DNA of 64,000 bases from Erythrobacter tepidarius (GCF_002155695.1 NZ_MUYJ01000009.1:100183-164182), one strand, 5' to 3'. Numbered from the stretch's first letter, positions 8,433 to 20,782 are shown. The notes: generated by a model not told the origin, from the sequence alone. Made by a program: numbers and translations.

Positions 8433-9779
8433 TTACACCTGCTGGAGCGCCTGCGCGAAGTCGGCGATCAGGTCGTCGGCATCCTCGATCCCGATGCTGA
8501 TGCGCACGAGATTGTCGGTGATGCCGAGCAGATCCTTGCGCGCCCGCGGCACCGACAGGTGGGTCATCGAGGCGGGGTGGCTGGCCAGCGTCTCCGTCCC
8601 GCCCAGACTTACGGCGAGCTTGGCGATGGTGAGGTTGTCGAGGAAACGGAAGCACTCCGCCTCGCCGCCCTTGATGAACAGCGAAAAGGTGCTGCCCGCG
8701 CCCAGACAATGCCGGTCATAGATGTCCTGCTGGCGCGGATCGGTAATGAAGCCGAGATAGCCGAGGCCTTCAACCTTGGGGTGATCGCGCAGAAACGCGC
8801 AGACCTTGGCCGCGTTCTCGCCCGCGCGCTGCATCCGCAGCTCGACCGTCTCGAGCGAGCGCAGCAGCATCCATGCGGTGTTGGGATCGACGATCCCGCC
8901 CATGGTGTTGCGCAGCGCGCGCACCGGATCCATCCAGCGCTTGGCCCCGGCGATGCTGCCCGCGACGAGATCGGAATGGCCACCGACATACTTGGTCAGC
9001 GAATAAACGACGATGTCCGCCCCGTGCTCCAGCGGGCGCTGCCACAGCGGGCCGAGGAAGGTGTTGTCGATGGCGATGGGGCATTCTTGTCGGCTACCGC
9101 CTTGGGCTGCTTGAGCCGGAGGCAGGGCCGCATCGCGCGCATCGCGCACGGCTTCGATATCGACGAGCGCGTTGGTCGGGTTGGCCGGGCTTTCGAGGTA
9201 GATCATTGCCACCTTGCCGCCCTGCGCACTCGCTTGTGCCTTGGCCCTGGCCAGCACCACGTCGAGTTCCGAGCGGGTCGCGCCGGCGGGGAAATCGACA
9301 TAGGTCACGCCGAAACGGCTCAGCACCCTGGCGACGAAGCCTTCGCTGGCCGCATAGAGCGGGCCGGAATGGACGATCACGTCGTTCTGGCCGCAATAGG
9401 CCAGCATCAGGATGCAGATCGCCGTCATGCCGCTGGAAAAGGTCAGCGCGTCCTCGGCCCCGTCCCATACGGCAAGGCGATCCTCGAGGATCTCCTGATT
9501 CGGCCCGTTGAAGCGCGAATAGACAAGGCCTTCCGCTCCGCCTTCGCGCAGGCCGGTGATGCCCTCGAAATGGCGCTTGCCCGCGGCCGCGCTTTCGAAG
9601 GCGAAGGTGCTGGTGAGAAAGATCGGCGCCTTGAGCGAGCCTTCCGAGAGCACCGGGTCATAGCCGTAGCCCATCATCAGGGTCGATGGCTTCAGCGGAC
9701 GACCACCGATCTCGCGTCTGGCGGGCTTGGGCTTGCGGCGGGGGGTGGGGGTTTCGACAGCATCGACAGCGTCAGGCAT
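8433..9779 (-). CDS. Cystathionine gamma-synthase family PLP enzyme
   Basis: 448 residues from ATG 9779. It belongs to the Cys/Met-metabolism PLP-dependent family (fold type I). The PLP Schiff-base lysine is in VVYSLTKYVGGHSD. Other hallmarks are YSRFNGPNQEILEDRLA, FSSGMTAI and CPIAIDNTFLGP. Members act as cystathionine gamma-synthase, gamma-lyase or O-succinylhomoserine sulfhydrylase, and the exact reaction cannot be fixed here. The 5' leader contains several GC-rich hairpins (9790-9900). Confidence 0.88.
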   Translation of the reverse strand: MPDAVDAVETPTPRRKPKPARREIGGRPLKPSTLMMGYGYDPVLSEGSLKAPIFLTSTFAFESAAAGKRHFEGITGLREGGAEGLVYSRFNGPNQEILEDRLAVWDGAEDALTFSSGMTAICILMLAYCGQNDVIVHSGPLYAASEGFVARVLSRFGVTYVDFPAGATRSELDVVLARAKAQASAQGGKVAMIYLESPANPTNALVDIEAVRDARDAALPPAQAAQGGSRQECPIAIDNTFLGPLWQRPLEHGADIVVYSLTKYVGGHSDLVAGSIAGAKRWMDPVRALRNTMGGIVDPNTAWMLLRSLETVELRMQRAGENAAKVCAFLRDHPKVEGLGYLGFITDPRQQDIYDRHCLGAGSTFSLFIKGGEAECFRFLDNLTIAKLAVSLGGTETLASHPASMTHLSVPRARKDLLGITDNLVRISIGIEDADDLIADFAQALQQV

Positions 9780-9946
9780 GAGCCATGTCCTTCCTGTGCT
9801 CACGCTCCCAGGAAGGCGGGAGCCGGTCGGCGGCGGGCAGGGCACCCGTTCCTAACCTCCGCAGGAACGCCTCTCCGCTGCCACCGCGCTGCTGGGCGGA
9901 AAGCTAGCGCACGCGCACGATCCTTTCAAGCACGGCAGCAAAGGTT

Positions 9947-11383
9947 TCACGCCAGCGCAGCAATCCCCCACACGATCCCGACCAGCAGGAACACGCCCGC
10001 GATGTCGAGCAGCGCCCCGGCGATGACCATCCGGTCGATCCGGATACGCCGCGTGCTCCAGGCAATCACGTTGGGGCCGGTGCCGGCCGGCAACATGAAG
10101 CCCCAGCTTGCCGCGAGCGCCGCCGGCAGGGCGAGCAGCACCGGATCGACCCCAAGCGCCACCACCAGCGCGGCGACGACAGGAACGATCCCGGTCGCGG
10201 TGGCGACATTGCTGGCAAATTCGGTGACCGCGATGACCAGCGCGGTCACTGCCAGCGCGACAAGGATCAACGGCCAGCGTTCGAGCGGCAGCAGCGCCTC
10301 GCCAAGCCACGTGGTGAGGCCCGAGGCCTGCATCCCGCCTGCCAGTGCCAATCCGCCGCCGAACAGGAAGATCACGTTCCACGGGGCGGCTTTTGCCTCG
10401 TCCCACACCAGCAGGCTGCGCCCCGTGCCGTCAGGCAGCACGAACAGCGCCAGCGCGGCGATCGCGGCGATCGTGCCGTCGCCCCACGCTCCGGGCGGAA
10501 ACAGCGGCGCCACCAGAGGCTGGGTGACCCATCCGGCCACCGTCAGAGCCACAAGCACCGCCAGCCGCTTTTCGGCACTGCTCCACTCCGTCTGGCCGGC
10601 AATCGCCGCGCGTGCCCGGTCGACATCGAAAGGATGGCGGGCGACATGCTGCACCCGGGCAATGATGAAGGCCGCCAGCGGCACGCCCAGCAGCACCAGC
10701 GGCACACCGTAGAGCGACCATTCCAGGAAGCTGATCCGCACCCCGGCAATCTGGTCGAGCAGGCCCACCGAAATGGCATTGGTGGGCGAGCCGACCAAGG
10801 TGCCAAGCCCGCCAATGCTGGCCGCAAAGGCGATCCCCATCGGCAGCGCGCCGGCCAGCCCCTCCTGCGGCGGGTGTGGCTGCGGCGCTGTCGCCGTGCT
10901 GCCCGCGCGCTCGCCTCCTTCGAGCACGGCCAGCGCCATCGGCATCATGATCAGCGCGGTCGAGGTGTTCGAGATCAGCATCGACAGCAGTCCCGCCGCG
11001 ATCATGAATGCCAGCAGCAGCCGACCCGGGCCGCCACGTTTGCCCGCCAGCCGGAGGATTGCGAGGCTCAGCCGGCGGTGGAGCGCTGTGCGCTCGATCG
11101 CCAGCGCGATGAAAGCCCCACCCAGCAGCAGGAACAGGATCGGCGAGTAGTAGTCGCTCGCCGTGTCCTCGGCGGAAGAAATGCCCGCCAGCGGCAGCAC
11201 GAGAAAGGGCAGCACGGCGGTGACCTCCATCGGCACGGCCTCGGTCATCCACCAGGACGCCATCCACACCACCAGACCGGCGACCAGCCAGGCCGCCGCA
11301 GTCATGCCCGTGGGCGGCGCAAGCACCGCCGTGAGCGCAAAGACCGTCGGGCCAAGTCCAAGGCCGATCCGGCGCGCTGTCAT
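9947..11383 (-). CDS. DASS/SLC13-family sodium:anion (dicarboxylate or sulfate) symporter
   Basis: 478 residues with about 11-12 membrane helices. Family hallmarks are WMTEAVPMEVTAVLPFLVLP near the N-terminus, the SNTSTALIMMP motif (SNT), a second motif TEFASNVATATGIVPV in the C-terminal half, and GTGPNVIAWSTRR near the end. These duplicated SNT-type motifs bind sodium and substrate. ATG 11383 (MTARRIG) is chosen. Substrate is unknown; no metabolic neighbour decides between C4-dicarboxylates, citrate or sulfate. Confidence 0.88.
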   Translation of the reverse strand: MTARRIGLGLGPTVFALTAVLAPPTGMTAAAWLVAGLVVWMASWWMTEAVPMEVTAVLPFLVLPLAGISSAEDTASDYYSPILFLLLGGAFIALAIERTALHRRLSLAILRLAGKRGGPGRLLLAFMIAAGLLSMLISNTSTALIMMPMALAVLEGGERAGSTATAPQPHPPQEGLAGALPMGIAFAASIGGLGTLVGSPTNAISVGLLDQIAGVRISFLEWSLYGVPLVLLGVPLAAFIIARVQHVARHPFDVDRARAAIAGQTEWSSAEKRLAVLVALTVAGWVTQPLVAPLFPPGAWGDGTIAAIAALALFVLPDGTGRSLLVWDEAKAAPWNVIFLFGGGLALAGGMQASGLTTWLGEALLPLERWPLILVALAVTALVIAVTEFASNVATATGIVPVVAALVVALGVDPVLLALPAALAASWGFMLPAGTGPNVIAWSTRRIRIDRMVIAGALLDIAGVFLLVGIVWGIAALA

Positions 11384-11577
11384 GCCGTATTCCTGATCCC
11401 CGCCTCGGGGCGGATGTAGCAAGCGAAGCTTGCCTCCACAAGCTTGCGGCGGATCACTCCACCACGGTCTTCTTCAGACTTTCCCCTGGCAGAGGAGCCA
11501 TGCCCGTCCGAAGAAAGGGCGCATATCAATCGGATAGACCGATCACGAACGGCCAATCAACGCGGCGCAGCGCGCGT

Positions 11578-12708
11578 TTACTCGACTTCGTCCTTGCTGT
11601 CGGGATCGCCCGGCAGGTCGATGTTGCTGAAGGTCACCGTACCGGTGCGCCCTTGGCGAATAAGCTCCTGGAACTTGGCCTCGCGCTCCTTCAGCAGGGC
11701 GGCGATGCTCTGCGGTATGCGGAAGCTCACCGGCTGCCCGTTCGAGGTGACGTTCTGGTAGGTCGGCTCGCGCACGCCGCCTGCGAGATCGGCAATGTCA
11801 TGCTCGGCGAGGACCGGCTCGGCCCCGGTGGTCTTGGCCAGCAGCGCGGCGGTCGGCGCGTCGGCATAGCGGGCGAGGTGGGCGCGCAGATCCGCCTCGA
11901 AATTGGGGAAATAGTAAGGTGCCGCCTCCTTGTAGAGTTCGGACACCTGGAGACGGTCGCCCAACTCCTGCGTGCCGCGCAGCGAATTGATGAAGTCGAC
12001 GGCGCCGCGGGTCAGCAGCCGCCCGACATTATCGGCATTGAAGGCCTCCCGCTGGAGCGAGGGCCCGCCGATCTCGCCGCGCCAGAAGCCATAGATCACC
12101 GCCGGATCCTTCCAGTGGCGATAGACGATCTTCTCACGGATATCGCGCGGGCTGAGCTTGATGCCTTCGACCGTGATAAAGCGCGCTTCATCGAGCGGAA
12201 CGCCGTCGATCCTGATCTCGCGCGGCTGGCGCACCGGCCAGGCTTTCGCGATCTGCTCGACCAGCGCGACATTGTGGAGATTGATCCAGTAGGCCAGCTG
12301 TTCGTTGCGCGCGAGCGACTGGATATCGACAATGTTTGCGGTGTTCTCCAGATCCTTGCGATATTCGCCGAAGCTCGCGATCACTTCGGGGTCGAAGAAG
12401 CTGAACATCACCCGCGTTCCCTCGAGCCGGTAGCGGGAGACATGGCCGTACTGCCGGCGAGTGCCCAAGCTGGGATCGGGGCGCGGCGCGCCTTCGCGCA
12501 GGGACGGGCCCATCGACACGACAATGTTTTTCATCGCCTCGTCCCAGATCGAATAATCGATCTTGTCGTTGTTGGGGGTCTTGGAGGGGGCGAAGGTGGC
12601 CAGTTCCGCTTCGCCAAGCGGCGGTTGGGCGGCTGCGGGCGCGGCGCCGGCGAGCGTCACCGGGGCAAGGATCGCGGGCAGAAGGAAGGCGCGGGGGAGA
12701 GAGGGCAT
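11578..12708 (-). CDS. Secreted DUF547 domain protein
   Basis: 376 residues from ATG 12708, with a signal peptide ending near GAAPAAAQ. The DUF547 core is visible in ARNEQLAYWINLHNVALVEQI, DEARFITVEGIKLSPRDIREKIVY and YGFWRGEIGGPSL. DUF547 proteins are of unknown or only proposed function (some transglutaminase-like folds). The Ala-rich leader implies export to the periplasm. It appears to be transcribed alone; nothing nearby indicates a partner. Confidence 0.85.
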   Translation of the reverse strand: MPSLPRAFLLPAILAPVTLAGAAPAAAQPPLGEAELATFAPSKTPNNDKIDYSIWDEAMKNIVVSMGPSLREGAPRPDPSLGTRRQYGHVSRYRLEGTRVMFSFFDPEVIASFGEYRKDLENTANIVDIQSLARNEQLAYWINLHNVALVEQIAKAWPVRQPREIRIDGVPLDEARFITVEGIKLSPRDIREKIVYRHWKDPAVIYGFWRGEIGGPSLQREAFNADNVGRLLTRGAVDFINSLRGTQELGDRLQVSELYKEAAPYYFPNFEADLRAHLARYADAPTAALLAKTTGAEPVLAEHDIADLAGGVREPTYQNVTSNGQPVSFRIPQSIAALLKEREAKFQELIRQGRTGTVTFSNIDLPGDPDSKDEVE

Positions 12709-12938
12709 GGTCGCGAGGTTTCCCGAGATGCTCGCCCCTCGGCCGGGGCTGGAGAGGGTGCGGAACAGGTTGATGGGGCAGGGTTTCAATAGCACCGACC
12801 TGGCCAACGATGTCGCCAGCAATCGGTTTCCATCAGCGTTTTGTCGAGCCGCCTAGCACTCATCCGCCGAGCACAATCGACAAGGGGCGAGCCCTGCGGC
12901 CCGCCCCCTTCGATCTGGTCACGCTGGGCGCGCTGCCC

Positions 12939-13481
12939 CTACTTCGGGGCGAGCACCATCAGCATCTGGCGGCCCTCGAGGCGCGGGAAGGCTTCGACCT
13001 TGGCGATCTCGGCAACATCGTCCTGCACGCGCTTGAGCAGGTCCATGCCGAGGTGCTGATGCGCCATTTCGCGGCCGCGGAAGCGCAGGGTGATCTTCAC
13101 CTTGTCGCCATGGTTGATGAACTTCGTCACGTTGCGCATCTTCACGTCATAGTCGTGCGTGTCGATGTTCGGACGCATCTTCACTTCCTTGATATCCTGC
13201 GTCTTCTGGCTCTTGCGCGCGAGGTTGGCCTTCTTCTGGGCCTCGTAGCGATACTTGCCGACATCGAGGAACTTGCACACCGGCGGGTCCGCATTGGGCG
13301 ACACCTCGACCAGGTTCAGGCCCTTTTCATTGGCCCGTTCGATCGCTTCGCGGGTGTACATCACACCCAGATTCTCGCCTTCGTCATCGATGACGCGGAC
13401 CTTGGGAACCTGGATCATGAAATCATAACGAGGGCCGCTTTTGACGGGCGGGGCCAACGAGCGCCGAGGTGGACGTGATAT
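12939..13481 (-). CDS. infC: Translation initiation factor IF-3, with ATA start codon
   Basis: 180 residues. The IF-3 N domain ([35 protein letters not shown]) and C domain ([27 protein letters not shown]) are complete. A strong AAAGGAG (13496-13490) sits 8 bases before ATA at 13481-13479. From there the frame reads (M)[19 protein letters not shown], matching the usual alphaproteobacterial IF-3 N-terminus. The next candidate, TTG 13457, has no ribosome site. Rare starts on infC allow IF-3 to repress its own translation. A hairpin (GCTGCG/CGCAGC, 13501-13515) sits just 5' of the ribosome site. Confidence 0.93.
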   Translation of the reverse strand: MSRPPRRSLAPPVKSGPRYDFMIQVPKVRVIDDEGENLGVMYTREAIERANEKGLNLVEVSPNADPPVCKFLDVGKYRYEAQKKANLARKSQKTQDIKEVKMRPNIDTHDYDVKMRNVTKFINHGDKVKITLRFRGREMAHQHLGMDLLKRVQDDVAEIAKVEAFPRLEGRQMLMVLAPK

Positions 13482-13834
13482 GGGGTATTCTCCTTTTGTG
13501 GCTGCGTACCGCAGCGCTCCTTAATCCGAAACCACCGCAGGCGCTAGGTGGAGAATATTTCCCCGACCGCCCCGACCTGCGCGCGGCGAGGATTGGCCAG
13601 ATTTGCGCCTTCCCGCATTTTTCCCCCAGTCTCGACTGGTGCGCCGCAGCGGCGGCAAGCGCGCCCAGGCACGGCTCAAGCGCACAGGCCACATCCCCTG
13701 GCCAGCGCCGATCCGTGCTTGCCAGGGCAACACCCCCTTTTCGATGCGGGAAGACTGTGGTGCGCGCCGAAAGATCGTGAAGGCAACGGGCGAGAAACAG
13801 CCTGAAACCATATTGGCCATGCGCGGCCGTCCGG
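13482..13834. other. Intergenic region infC-ruvA
   Basis: Apart from the infC ribosome site (13490-13496) and the small hairpin at 13501-13515, no gene, tRNA or recognisable repeat is seen. It presumably holds the infC promoter and the ruvA 3' end. Confidence 0.5.
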
Positions 13835-14446
13835 TCACCCCGCCGCCTTTTTCAGCGCCACGCGGATCAGCTCGCCCTCGCTCGCGCCTTCGCCCAGTTC
13901 CTCGAGCGCCCGCGCAACCGCCTGCGCCGCGACGGCGGGCTTGAAGCCGAGGTTCTCCAGCGCGCTCGCCGCGTCTGCGCCCTTGCTGCCAAAGGGAGCG
14001 GATGCGAAGCTGGCCGCAAACCCGCCCGGCCCGGATGCCGGCATCGCGCCCGCCTTGTCCTTCAGCTCGTTGACGATCCGGCCAGCCAGCTTCGGCCCCA
14101 CGCCCTGCGCCCGCGCCACCATCGCCGCGTCGCCGCGCCCGCAGGCATCGCGCAATTCCCCGGTCGAAAGCGCCGAGAGGATCGCCAGAGCAACCTTGCT
14201 GCCCACGCCCTGCACGCCCGTCAGCAGCCGGAACCAGTCGCGCTCCGCGCTTTCGGCAAAGCCCAGCAGGCGCATATCATTCTCGCTCACCTGGAGTTCG
14301 GTGTGGACGGTGCATTGCGCGCCAATCTCGCCCAGCGCGGCGAGCGTGCGGCGGGAAGCATGGACGAGGTAGCCCACCCCGCCGACATCGACCACCGCCC
14401 AGTCCTCGCCGGTCGCATCGAGCCTGCCTGAGAGCTTTGCAATCAT
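13835..14446 (-). CDS. ruvA: Holliday junction branch migration protein RuvA
   Basis: 203 residues from ATG 14446 ([10 protein letters not shown]). Domain I is an OB fold; domain II contains two helix-hairpin-helix motifs ([17 protein letters not shown] and [17 protein letters not shown]); a C-terminal domain III ([17 protein letters not shown]) binds RuvB. RuvA tetramers hold the junction while RuvB pumps DNA. No ruvB or ruvC is adjacent: infC follows and aroC is divergent. Confidence 0.96.
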   Translation of the reverse strand: MIAKLSGRLDATGEDWAVVDVGGVGYLVHASRRTLAALGEIGAQCTVHTELQVSENDMRLLGFAESAERDWFRLLTGVQGVGSKVALAILSALSTGELRDACGRGDAAMVARAQGVGPKLAGRIVNELKDKAGAMPASGPGGFAASFASAPFGSKGADAASALENLGFKPAVAAQAVARALEELGEGASEGELIRVALKKAAG

Positions 14447-14574
14447 GAATCCTTGCCGCGCCACCGCTTCGCTGCTTGAGCGCAAGGCTCCTGACCTAAT
14501 CTGTCCGGCTTGGCTAGTGTTCTGCGGCACAAATCCCCGTTGGCATCGGGCGAAGCCGAGATGCATCCGTCAAG

Positions 14575-14602
14575 GTGTCTTGACTGCGCTCGACACGAAC
14601 GG
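14575..14602 (+). repeat. Short REP-like palindrome upstream of aroC
   Basis: GTGTC (14575-14579) pairs with GACAC (14592-14596) around TTGACTGCGCTC, followed by GAACGG. It resembles the short palindromic 'TCGACTTCGCTCGACACGAACGG' type repeats scattered through sphingomonad genomes (recalled, not searched). It lies in the ruvA/aroC divergent spacer. Confidence 0.35.
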
Positions 14603-14625
14603 GACTTTGGGTAAAAGCACCGCCG

Positions 14626-15702
14626 ATGAGCTGGAACACCTTCGGGCGCGTGCTGCGCTTCACCACCTGGGGAGAGAGCCACGGGCCCGCGCTGGGCGCG
14701 GTCGTCGACGGGTGCCCGCCGGGGCTGACGATTTCGGAGGACTCGATCCAGCCCTTCCTCGATGCCCGCAAGCCGGGCACCAGCCGCTTCACCACCCAGC
14801 GGCGCGAGGATGATCTGGTGCGCATCCTGTCCGGCGTGTTCGAGGGCAAGACCACCGGCACGCCGATCAGCCTGATGATCGAGAACACCGATCAGCGGAG
14901 CAAGGATTACAGCGCCATCGCCCGGCAATACCGCCCCGGCCATGCCGATTACGCCTATGATGCCAAATACGGCATCCGCGACTATCGCGGCGGCGGGCGC
15001 TCCTCGGCGCGCGAGACGGCGGCGCGGGTCGCGGCGGGCGCGGTGGCGCGGCTCGTCATCCCGGAAGTCACCATCACCGCTTACGTGTGCGAACTGGGCG
15101 GCGACCGGATCGACCCGGCGAACATCGATTATGGGGAGATCGCCAAGAACCCCTTCTTCTGCCCCGACGCACAAGCCGCGCAACGCTGGGAGAAGAAGGT
15201 CGATGCCGCGCGCAAGGCCGGTTCCTCGCTCGGCGCGATTGTCGAGTGCGTGGCGGAGGGCGTCCCCGCGGGCTGGGGCGCGCCGATCTATGCCAAGCTC
15301 GACAGCGACCTGGCGAGCGCGATGATGAGCATCAACGCGGTCAAGGGCGTCGAGATCGGCGACGGCTTCGCAGCCGCGCGCCTATCGGGCGAAGAAAATG
15401 CCGACCGGATGCGCCCTGGGCCGGACGGCAAGCCCGAGTTTCTGACCAACCACGCAGGCGGCACCGCGGGCGGCATTTCGACCGGGCAGCCGGTGGTATG
15501 CCGGGTCGCGTTCAAGCCGACCTCCTCGATCCTCATCCCGGTGGAATCGATCAACTCTGCCGGAGAGGCGGTGGAAGTCGTCACCAAGGGCCGCCACGAT
15601 CCCTGCGTCGGAATCCGCGGCACACCAGTGGTCGAGGCGATGATGGCGCTGGTGCTGGCCGATCACAAGCTGCTGCACCGCGGTCAGATAGGAAAGCCCT
15701 AG
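14626..15702 (+). CDS. aroC: Chorismate synthase
   Basis: 358 residues. It converts EPSP to chorismate using reduced FMN, the last step of the shikimate pathway. All three signatures are present: [38 protein letters not shown] followed by [15 protein letters not shown], and FKPTSSI...[14 protein letters not shown]. Normal length, single gene, divergent from ruvA. The start [11 protein letters not shown] is standard. Confidence 0.97.
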   Translation: MSWNTFGRVLRFTTWGESHGPALGAVVDGCPPGLTISEDSIQPFLDARKPGTSRFTTQRREDDLVRILSGVFEGKTTGTPISLMIENTDQRSKDYSAIARQYRPGHADYAYDAKYGIRDYRGGGRSSARETAARVAAGAVARLVIPEVTITAYVCELGGDRIDPANIDYGEIAKNPFFCPDAQAAQRWEKKVDAARKAGSSLGAIVECVAEGVPAGWGAPIYAKLDSDLASAMMSINAVKGVEIGDGFAAARLSGEENADRMRPGPDGKPEFLTNHAGGTAGGISTGQPVVCRVAFKPTSSILIPVESINSAGEAVEVVTKGRHDPCVGIRGTPVVEAMMALVLADHKLLHRGQIGKP

Positions 15703-15972
15703 CGCGAGGAAAACGCACGCACATTGGGTAAGCCGGGCGCGTCGCGGACGGGCGGCGTTGAGGCAAGAGTTACTTCCGCCTTGCCGTCACGTCGCAGGTG
15801 CATTTGGCGGATTGCGGCAAAACATCGTCAAATCCGATTGGTTCCCGCGCCCATCATTGAAAAAAGCGATTTTAGCAATCGCAACAATCATCTTTTGTGC
15901 AGCGCAATAATCCCTATTTCAGCGGCGTCGGTTTTTCACCATCCTCTCAACCCAACCAAAGGACAAACTTCC

Positions 15973-16539
15973 ATGGGTATCATCGGTTCGACCATCAAGC
16001 CGTTCACCGCCACCGCCTACCAGAAGGGCAAGGACTTCTTCACCGTCACCGAGGCCGATCTCGCGGGCAAGTGGTCGGTGTTCTTCTTCTACCCGGCCGA
16101 CTTCACCTTCGTGTGCCCGACCGAGCTTGAGGACATGGGCGAAAAGTACGCGACCCTCCAGGCGATGGGCGTTGAAGTCTATGCCGTCTCGACCGACACG
16201 CACTTCAGCCACAAGGCCTGGGCCGACACGTCGGACAAGATCGGCAAGCTGACCTTCCCGTTCCTGGGCGACCAGAACCATGTGCTGTCGAACAATTTCG
16301 GCGTCCTGCGTGAAGGCTCCGGGCTTGCCGACCGCGCGACCTTCGTGGTCGATCCGGACGGCGTGATCCAGATCATGGAGATCACCTGCGAAGGCGTGGG
16401 CCGCAATGCCAACGAACTGACCCGCAAGATCAAGGCTGCACAGTACGTACGCGCCAACCCGGGTCAGGTCTGCCCGGCGGCGTGGGAAGAAGGGGCTGAC
16501 ACCCTGGTTCCCTCGCTCGATCTGGTCGGCAAGATCTGA
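15973..16539 (+). CDS. ahpC: Alkyl hydroperoxide reductase peroxiredoxin AhpC
   Basis: 188-residue typical 2-Cys peroxiredoxin. The peroxidatic Cys is in [13 protein letters not shown] (about residue 47) and the resolving Cys in [11 protein letters not shown] (about 166). It reduces H2O2 and organic peroxides and is recycled by AhpF encoded downstream. ATG 15973 is followed by the conserved [11 protein letters not shown]. The AT-rich upstream region has a CGATT/AATCG inverted repeat that could be part of a peroxide-regulator site (weak). Three hairpins follow the stop. Confidence 0.97.
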   Translation: MGIIGSTIKPFTATAYQKGKDFFTVTEADLAGKWSVFFFYPADFTFVCPTELEDMGEKYATLQAMGVEVYAVSTDTHFSHKAWADTSDKIGKLTFPFLGDQNHVLSNNFGVLREGSGLADRATFVVDPDGVIQIMEITCEGVGRNANELTRKIKAAQYVRANPGQVCPAAWEEGADTLVPSLDLVGKI

Positions 16540-16557
16540 GGTCTGACCTTACCGAAC

Positions 16558-16694
16558 CGACCGGCCGGGGCTTCTCCCTCCCCCCCCCTCGGCCCCGCGC
16601 CGGTCGTAAAATCCCGAGGCTCTTTTATCCCTCGGGTCGTAGCCGGGACCGGATGCCCGCCCCTCCCCCCTATTGGGCAAGGCTGTCCGGTCCC
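16558..16694 (+). terminator. Three tandem stem-loops between ahpC and ahpF
   Basis: Hairpin 1 (16558-16606) pairs CGACCGG with CCGGTCG plus an inner GGGGC/GCCCC. Hairpin 2 (16613-16636) pairs CCCGAGG with CCTCGGG around a T-rich loop. Hairpin 3 (16645-16694) pairs GGGACCGGA with TCCGGTCCC and an inner GCCC/GGGC. They lie entirely in the 215-base ahpC-ahpF spacer. No clean U-run follows, so partial termination or processing/stabilisation of the ahpC message is as likely as full termination. Confidence 0.6.
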
Positions 16695-16754
16695 GTGTTG
16701 CCCGCATCAGGATAATCCCATTCTCGCGCGCTCATCCGCGCCCGGAGGACACCC

Positions 16755-18344
16755 ATGCTCGACGCTGCCCTGCAGGCCCAGCTCAAGACCTATCTCGGCA
16801 ATCTGCGCGAAGGCGTGGAACTGGTCGCCAGCCTCGACGACAGCGAGAAGGCGCGCCAGACCCGCCAGCTTCTCGAACAGATCGCTGCGCTGCATGATCT
16901 CGTCACCGCCCGCTTCGACGGCACAGATGCGAGAAAGCCCAGCTTTGTCATCCGCCGCGCGCGCGATCCGGAAAAGTGGGTGCGCTTTGCCGGCCTGCCA
17001 ATGGGCCACGAATTCACTTCGCTGGTGCTCGCGCTGCTGTGGGCTGGCGGCCACCCGCCCAAGGTCGATGCCGACCTGATCGAGCAGGTGCGTGCACTCG
17101 AGGGCGATTATCACTTCGAGATGTTCTTCTCGCTTTCGTGCCACAACTGCCCCGACGTGGTGCAAGCGCTGACCCTGATGGCGCTCGAAAACCCGCGCAT
17201 CACCGCGACCCTGATCGAAGGCGGCACCTTCCAGGAGGAAGTCGAGCGCCGCGAGATCATGGCCGTGCCGGCGACCTTCCTCAACGGCGAGCCGTTTTAC
17301 AACGGCAAGATGGAGCTGGCCGAGATTCTGGCGAAGCTCGACAAGAACGCTGATGCAAAGCAGGCCGAAAAGCTCAGCCAGAAGGCCCCGTTCGAGGTGC
17401 TGGTGATCGGCGGCGGCCCGGCGGGCGCGGCCGCGGCGGTCTATACCGCGCGCAAGGGCTTTCGCACCGGTATCGCGGCAGAGCGCTTCGGCGGGCAGCT
17501 GATGGACACGCTCGGGATCGAGAACCTCCCCGGCACCCCCTACACCGAAGGCCCGAAGCTCACCGAGAGCCTCAGGCGGCACGTGGGCGAATACGAAATC
17601 GACCTGATGGACCTTGCCCGCGCGGTCGAACTCAAGCCCGCCAGGGATGGCGGCGGCTATCACGAGGTGAAGATGGCCAACGGCGCAACCCTGCGCGCAC
17701 GTTCGCTGATCCTTTCCACCGGCGCGCGCTGGCGCAATCTCGGCGTGCCGGGCGAGGCCGAGTATCGCAACAAGGGCGTGGCCTATTGCCCGCACTGCGA
17801 TGGCCCGCTGTTCAAGGGCAAGCGCATCGCGGTGATCGGCGGCGGCAACTCCGGCGTCGAGGCGGCGATCGACCTGGCCGGGATCGTCAGCCACGTGACG
17901 CTGATCGAGTTCGACACCAGGCTGCGCGCCGACGAGGTGCTCCAGCGCAAGCTGCGCTCGATGCCCAATGTCGAGATCATCACCAATGGCCAGACCACCG
18001 AGATCCTCGGCGAAAACGGCAAGGTGACGGGCCTCGTGCTCAAGGACCGCGCCAGCGGGGACGAACGCCGCATCGCGCTGGAAGGCGTGTTCGTGCAGAT
18101 CGGCCTTGTCCCCAACACCGAATGGCTGCGCGAGACCGGCCTTGAACTGTCGAAGTTCGGCGAGATCGTGATCGACGGGCACGGCGCAACCAGCATCCCC
18201 GGCATCTATGCCGCGGGCGATTGCACCACCGTGCCGCACAAGCAGATCGTCGTCGCAATGGGCGAAGGCGCGAAGGCAGGGCTGGGGGCGTTCGACTTCC
18301 TGATCCGCAACGAGCCGGTCGAGGACATCGCTCAGGCAGCCTGA
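16755..18344 (+). CDS. ahpF: Alkyl hydroperoxide reductase flavoprotein subunit AhpF
   Basis: 529 residues. The N-terminal double thioredoxin-like domain contains the redox pair SCHNCPDV (about residues 130-133). The C-terminal thioredoxin-reductase-like domain has FAD motif [17 protein letters not shown], active-site CPHCDGP, NAD-binding [15 protein letters not shown] and the FAD-binding [15 protein letters not shown]. It passes electrons from NADH to AhpC. Co-directional with ahpC, but separated by hairpins. Confidence 0.97.
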   Translation: MLDAALQAQLKTYLGNLREGVELVASLDDSEKARQTRQLLEQIAALHDLVTARFDGTDARKPSFVIRRARDPEKWVRFAGLPMGHEFTSLVLALLWAGGHPPKVDADLIEQVRALEGDYHFEMFFSLSCHNCPDVVQALTLMALENPRITATLIEGGTFQEEVERREIMAVPATFLNGEPFYNGKMELAEILAKLDKNADAKQAEKLSQKAPFEVLVIGGGPAGAAAAVYTARKGFRTGIAAERFGGQLMDTLGIENLPGTPYTEGPKLTESLRRHVGEYEIDLMDLARAVELKPARDGGGYHEVKMANGATLRARSLILSTGARWRNLGVPGEAEYRNKGVAYCPHCDGPLFKGKRIAVIGGGNSGVEAAIDLAGIVSHVTLIEFDTRLRADEVLQRKLRSMPNVEIITNGQTTEILGENGKVTGLVLKDRASGDERRIALEGVFVQIGLVPNTEWLRETGLELSKFGEIVIDGHGATSIPGIYAAGDCTTVPHKQIVVAMGEGAKAGLGAFDFLIRNEPVEDIAQAA

Positions 18345-18471
18345 CAGCCGCACGCGCCCACCCTCTGCGTCACCCAACCAATAATCGTCTCTCTCAATCA
18401 ATCACCGCGCATTAATCGATTGGACGCGCCATCCTGAAAGCGTCATCTTCCTCGCATAGACCTGCCTCTGA

Positions 18472-20718
<2,247 letters not shown>

Positions 20719-20750
20719 GCCTTTTGGCGAGGCGTGAGCGACTGACAGAG

Positions 20751-20782
20751 GGCCTCCGGTAGCGATACCGGGGGCCTTCTTC
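20751..20782 (+). terminator. Intrinsic terminator behind katG
   Basis: GGCCTCCGGTA (20751-20761) pairs with TACCGGGGGCC (20766-20776) through a GCGA loop, with one G-T wobble. TTCTTC follows. It lies 33 bases after the katG stop. Confidence 0.85.

Noticed and set aside
9780..9946. SAM or SAH riboswitch in front of the PLP enzyme
   Set aside because: Stems are present, but none of the conserved core sequences of SAM-I, SAM-II or SAH motifs could be matched by eye.
7644..10712. 1022-codon plus-strand frame opposite the SDR, PLP and DASS genes
   Set aside because: Low-complexity shadow of three well-supported minus-strand genes.
12939..13457. infC starting at TTG 13457
   Set aside because: No ribosome site at proper distance and it would remove conserved N-terminal residues present from the ATA codon.
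15780..15960. OxyR-type site upstream of ahpC
   Set aside because: Only a CGATT/AATCG half-site pair is visible; the full four-element ATAG-N7-CTAT pattern is not present, so no feature is claimed.
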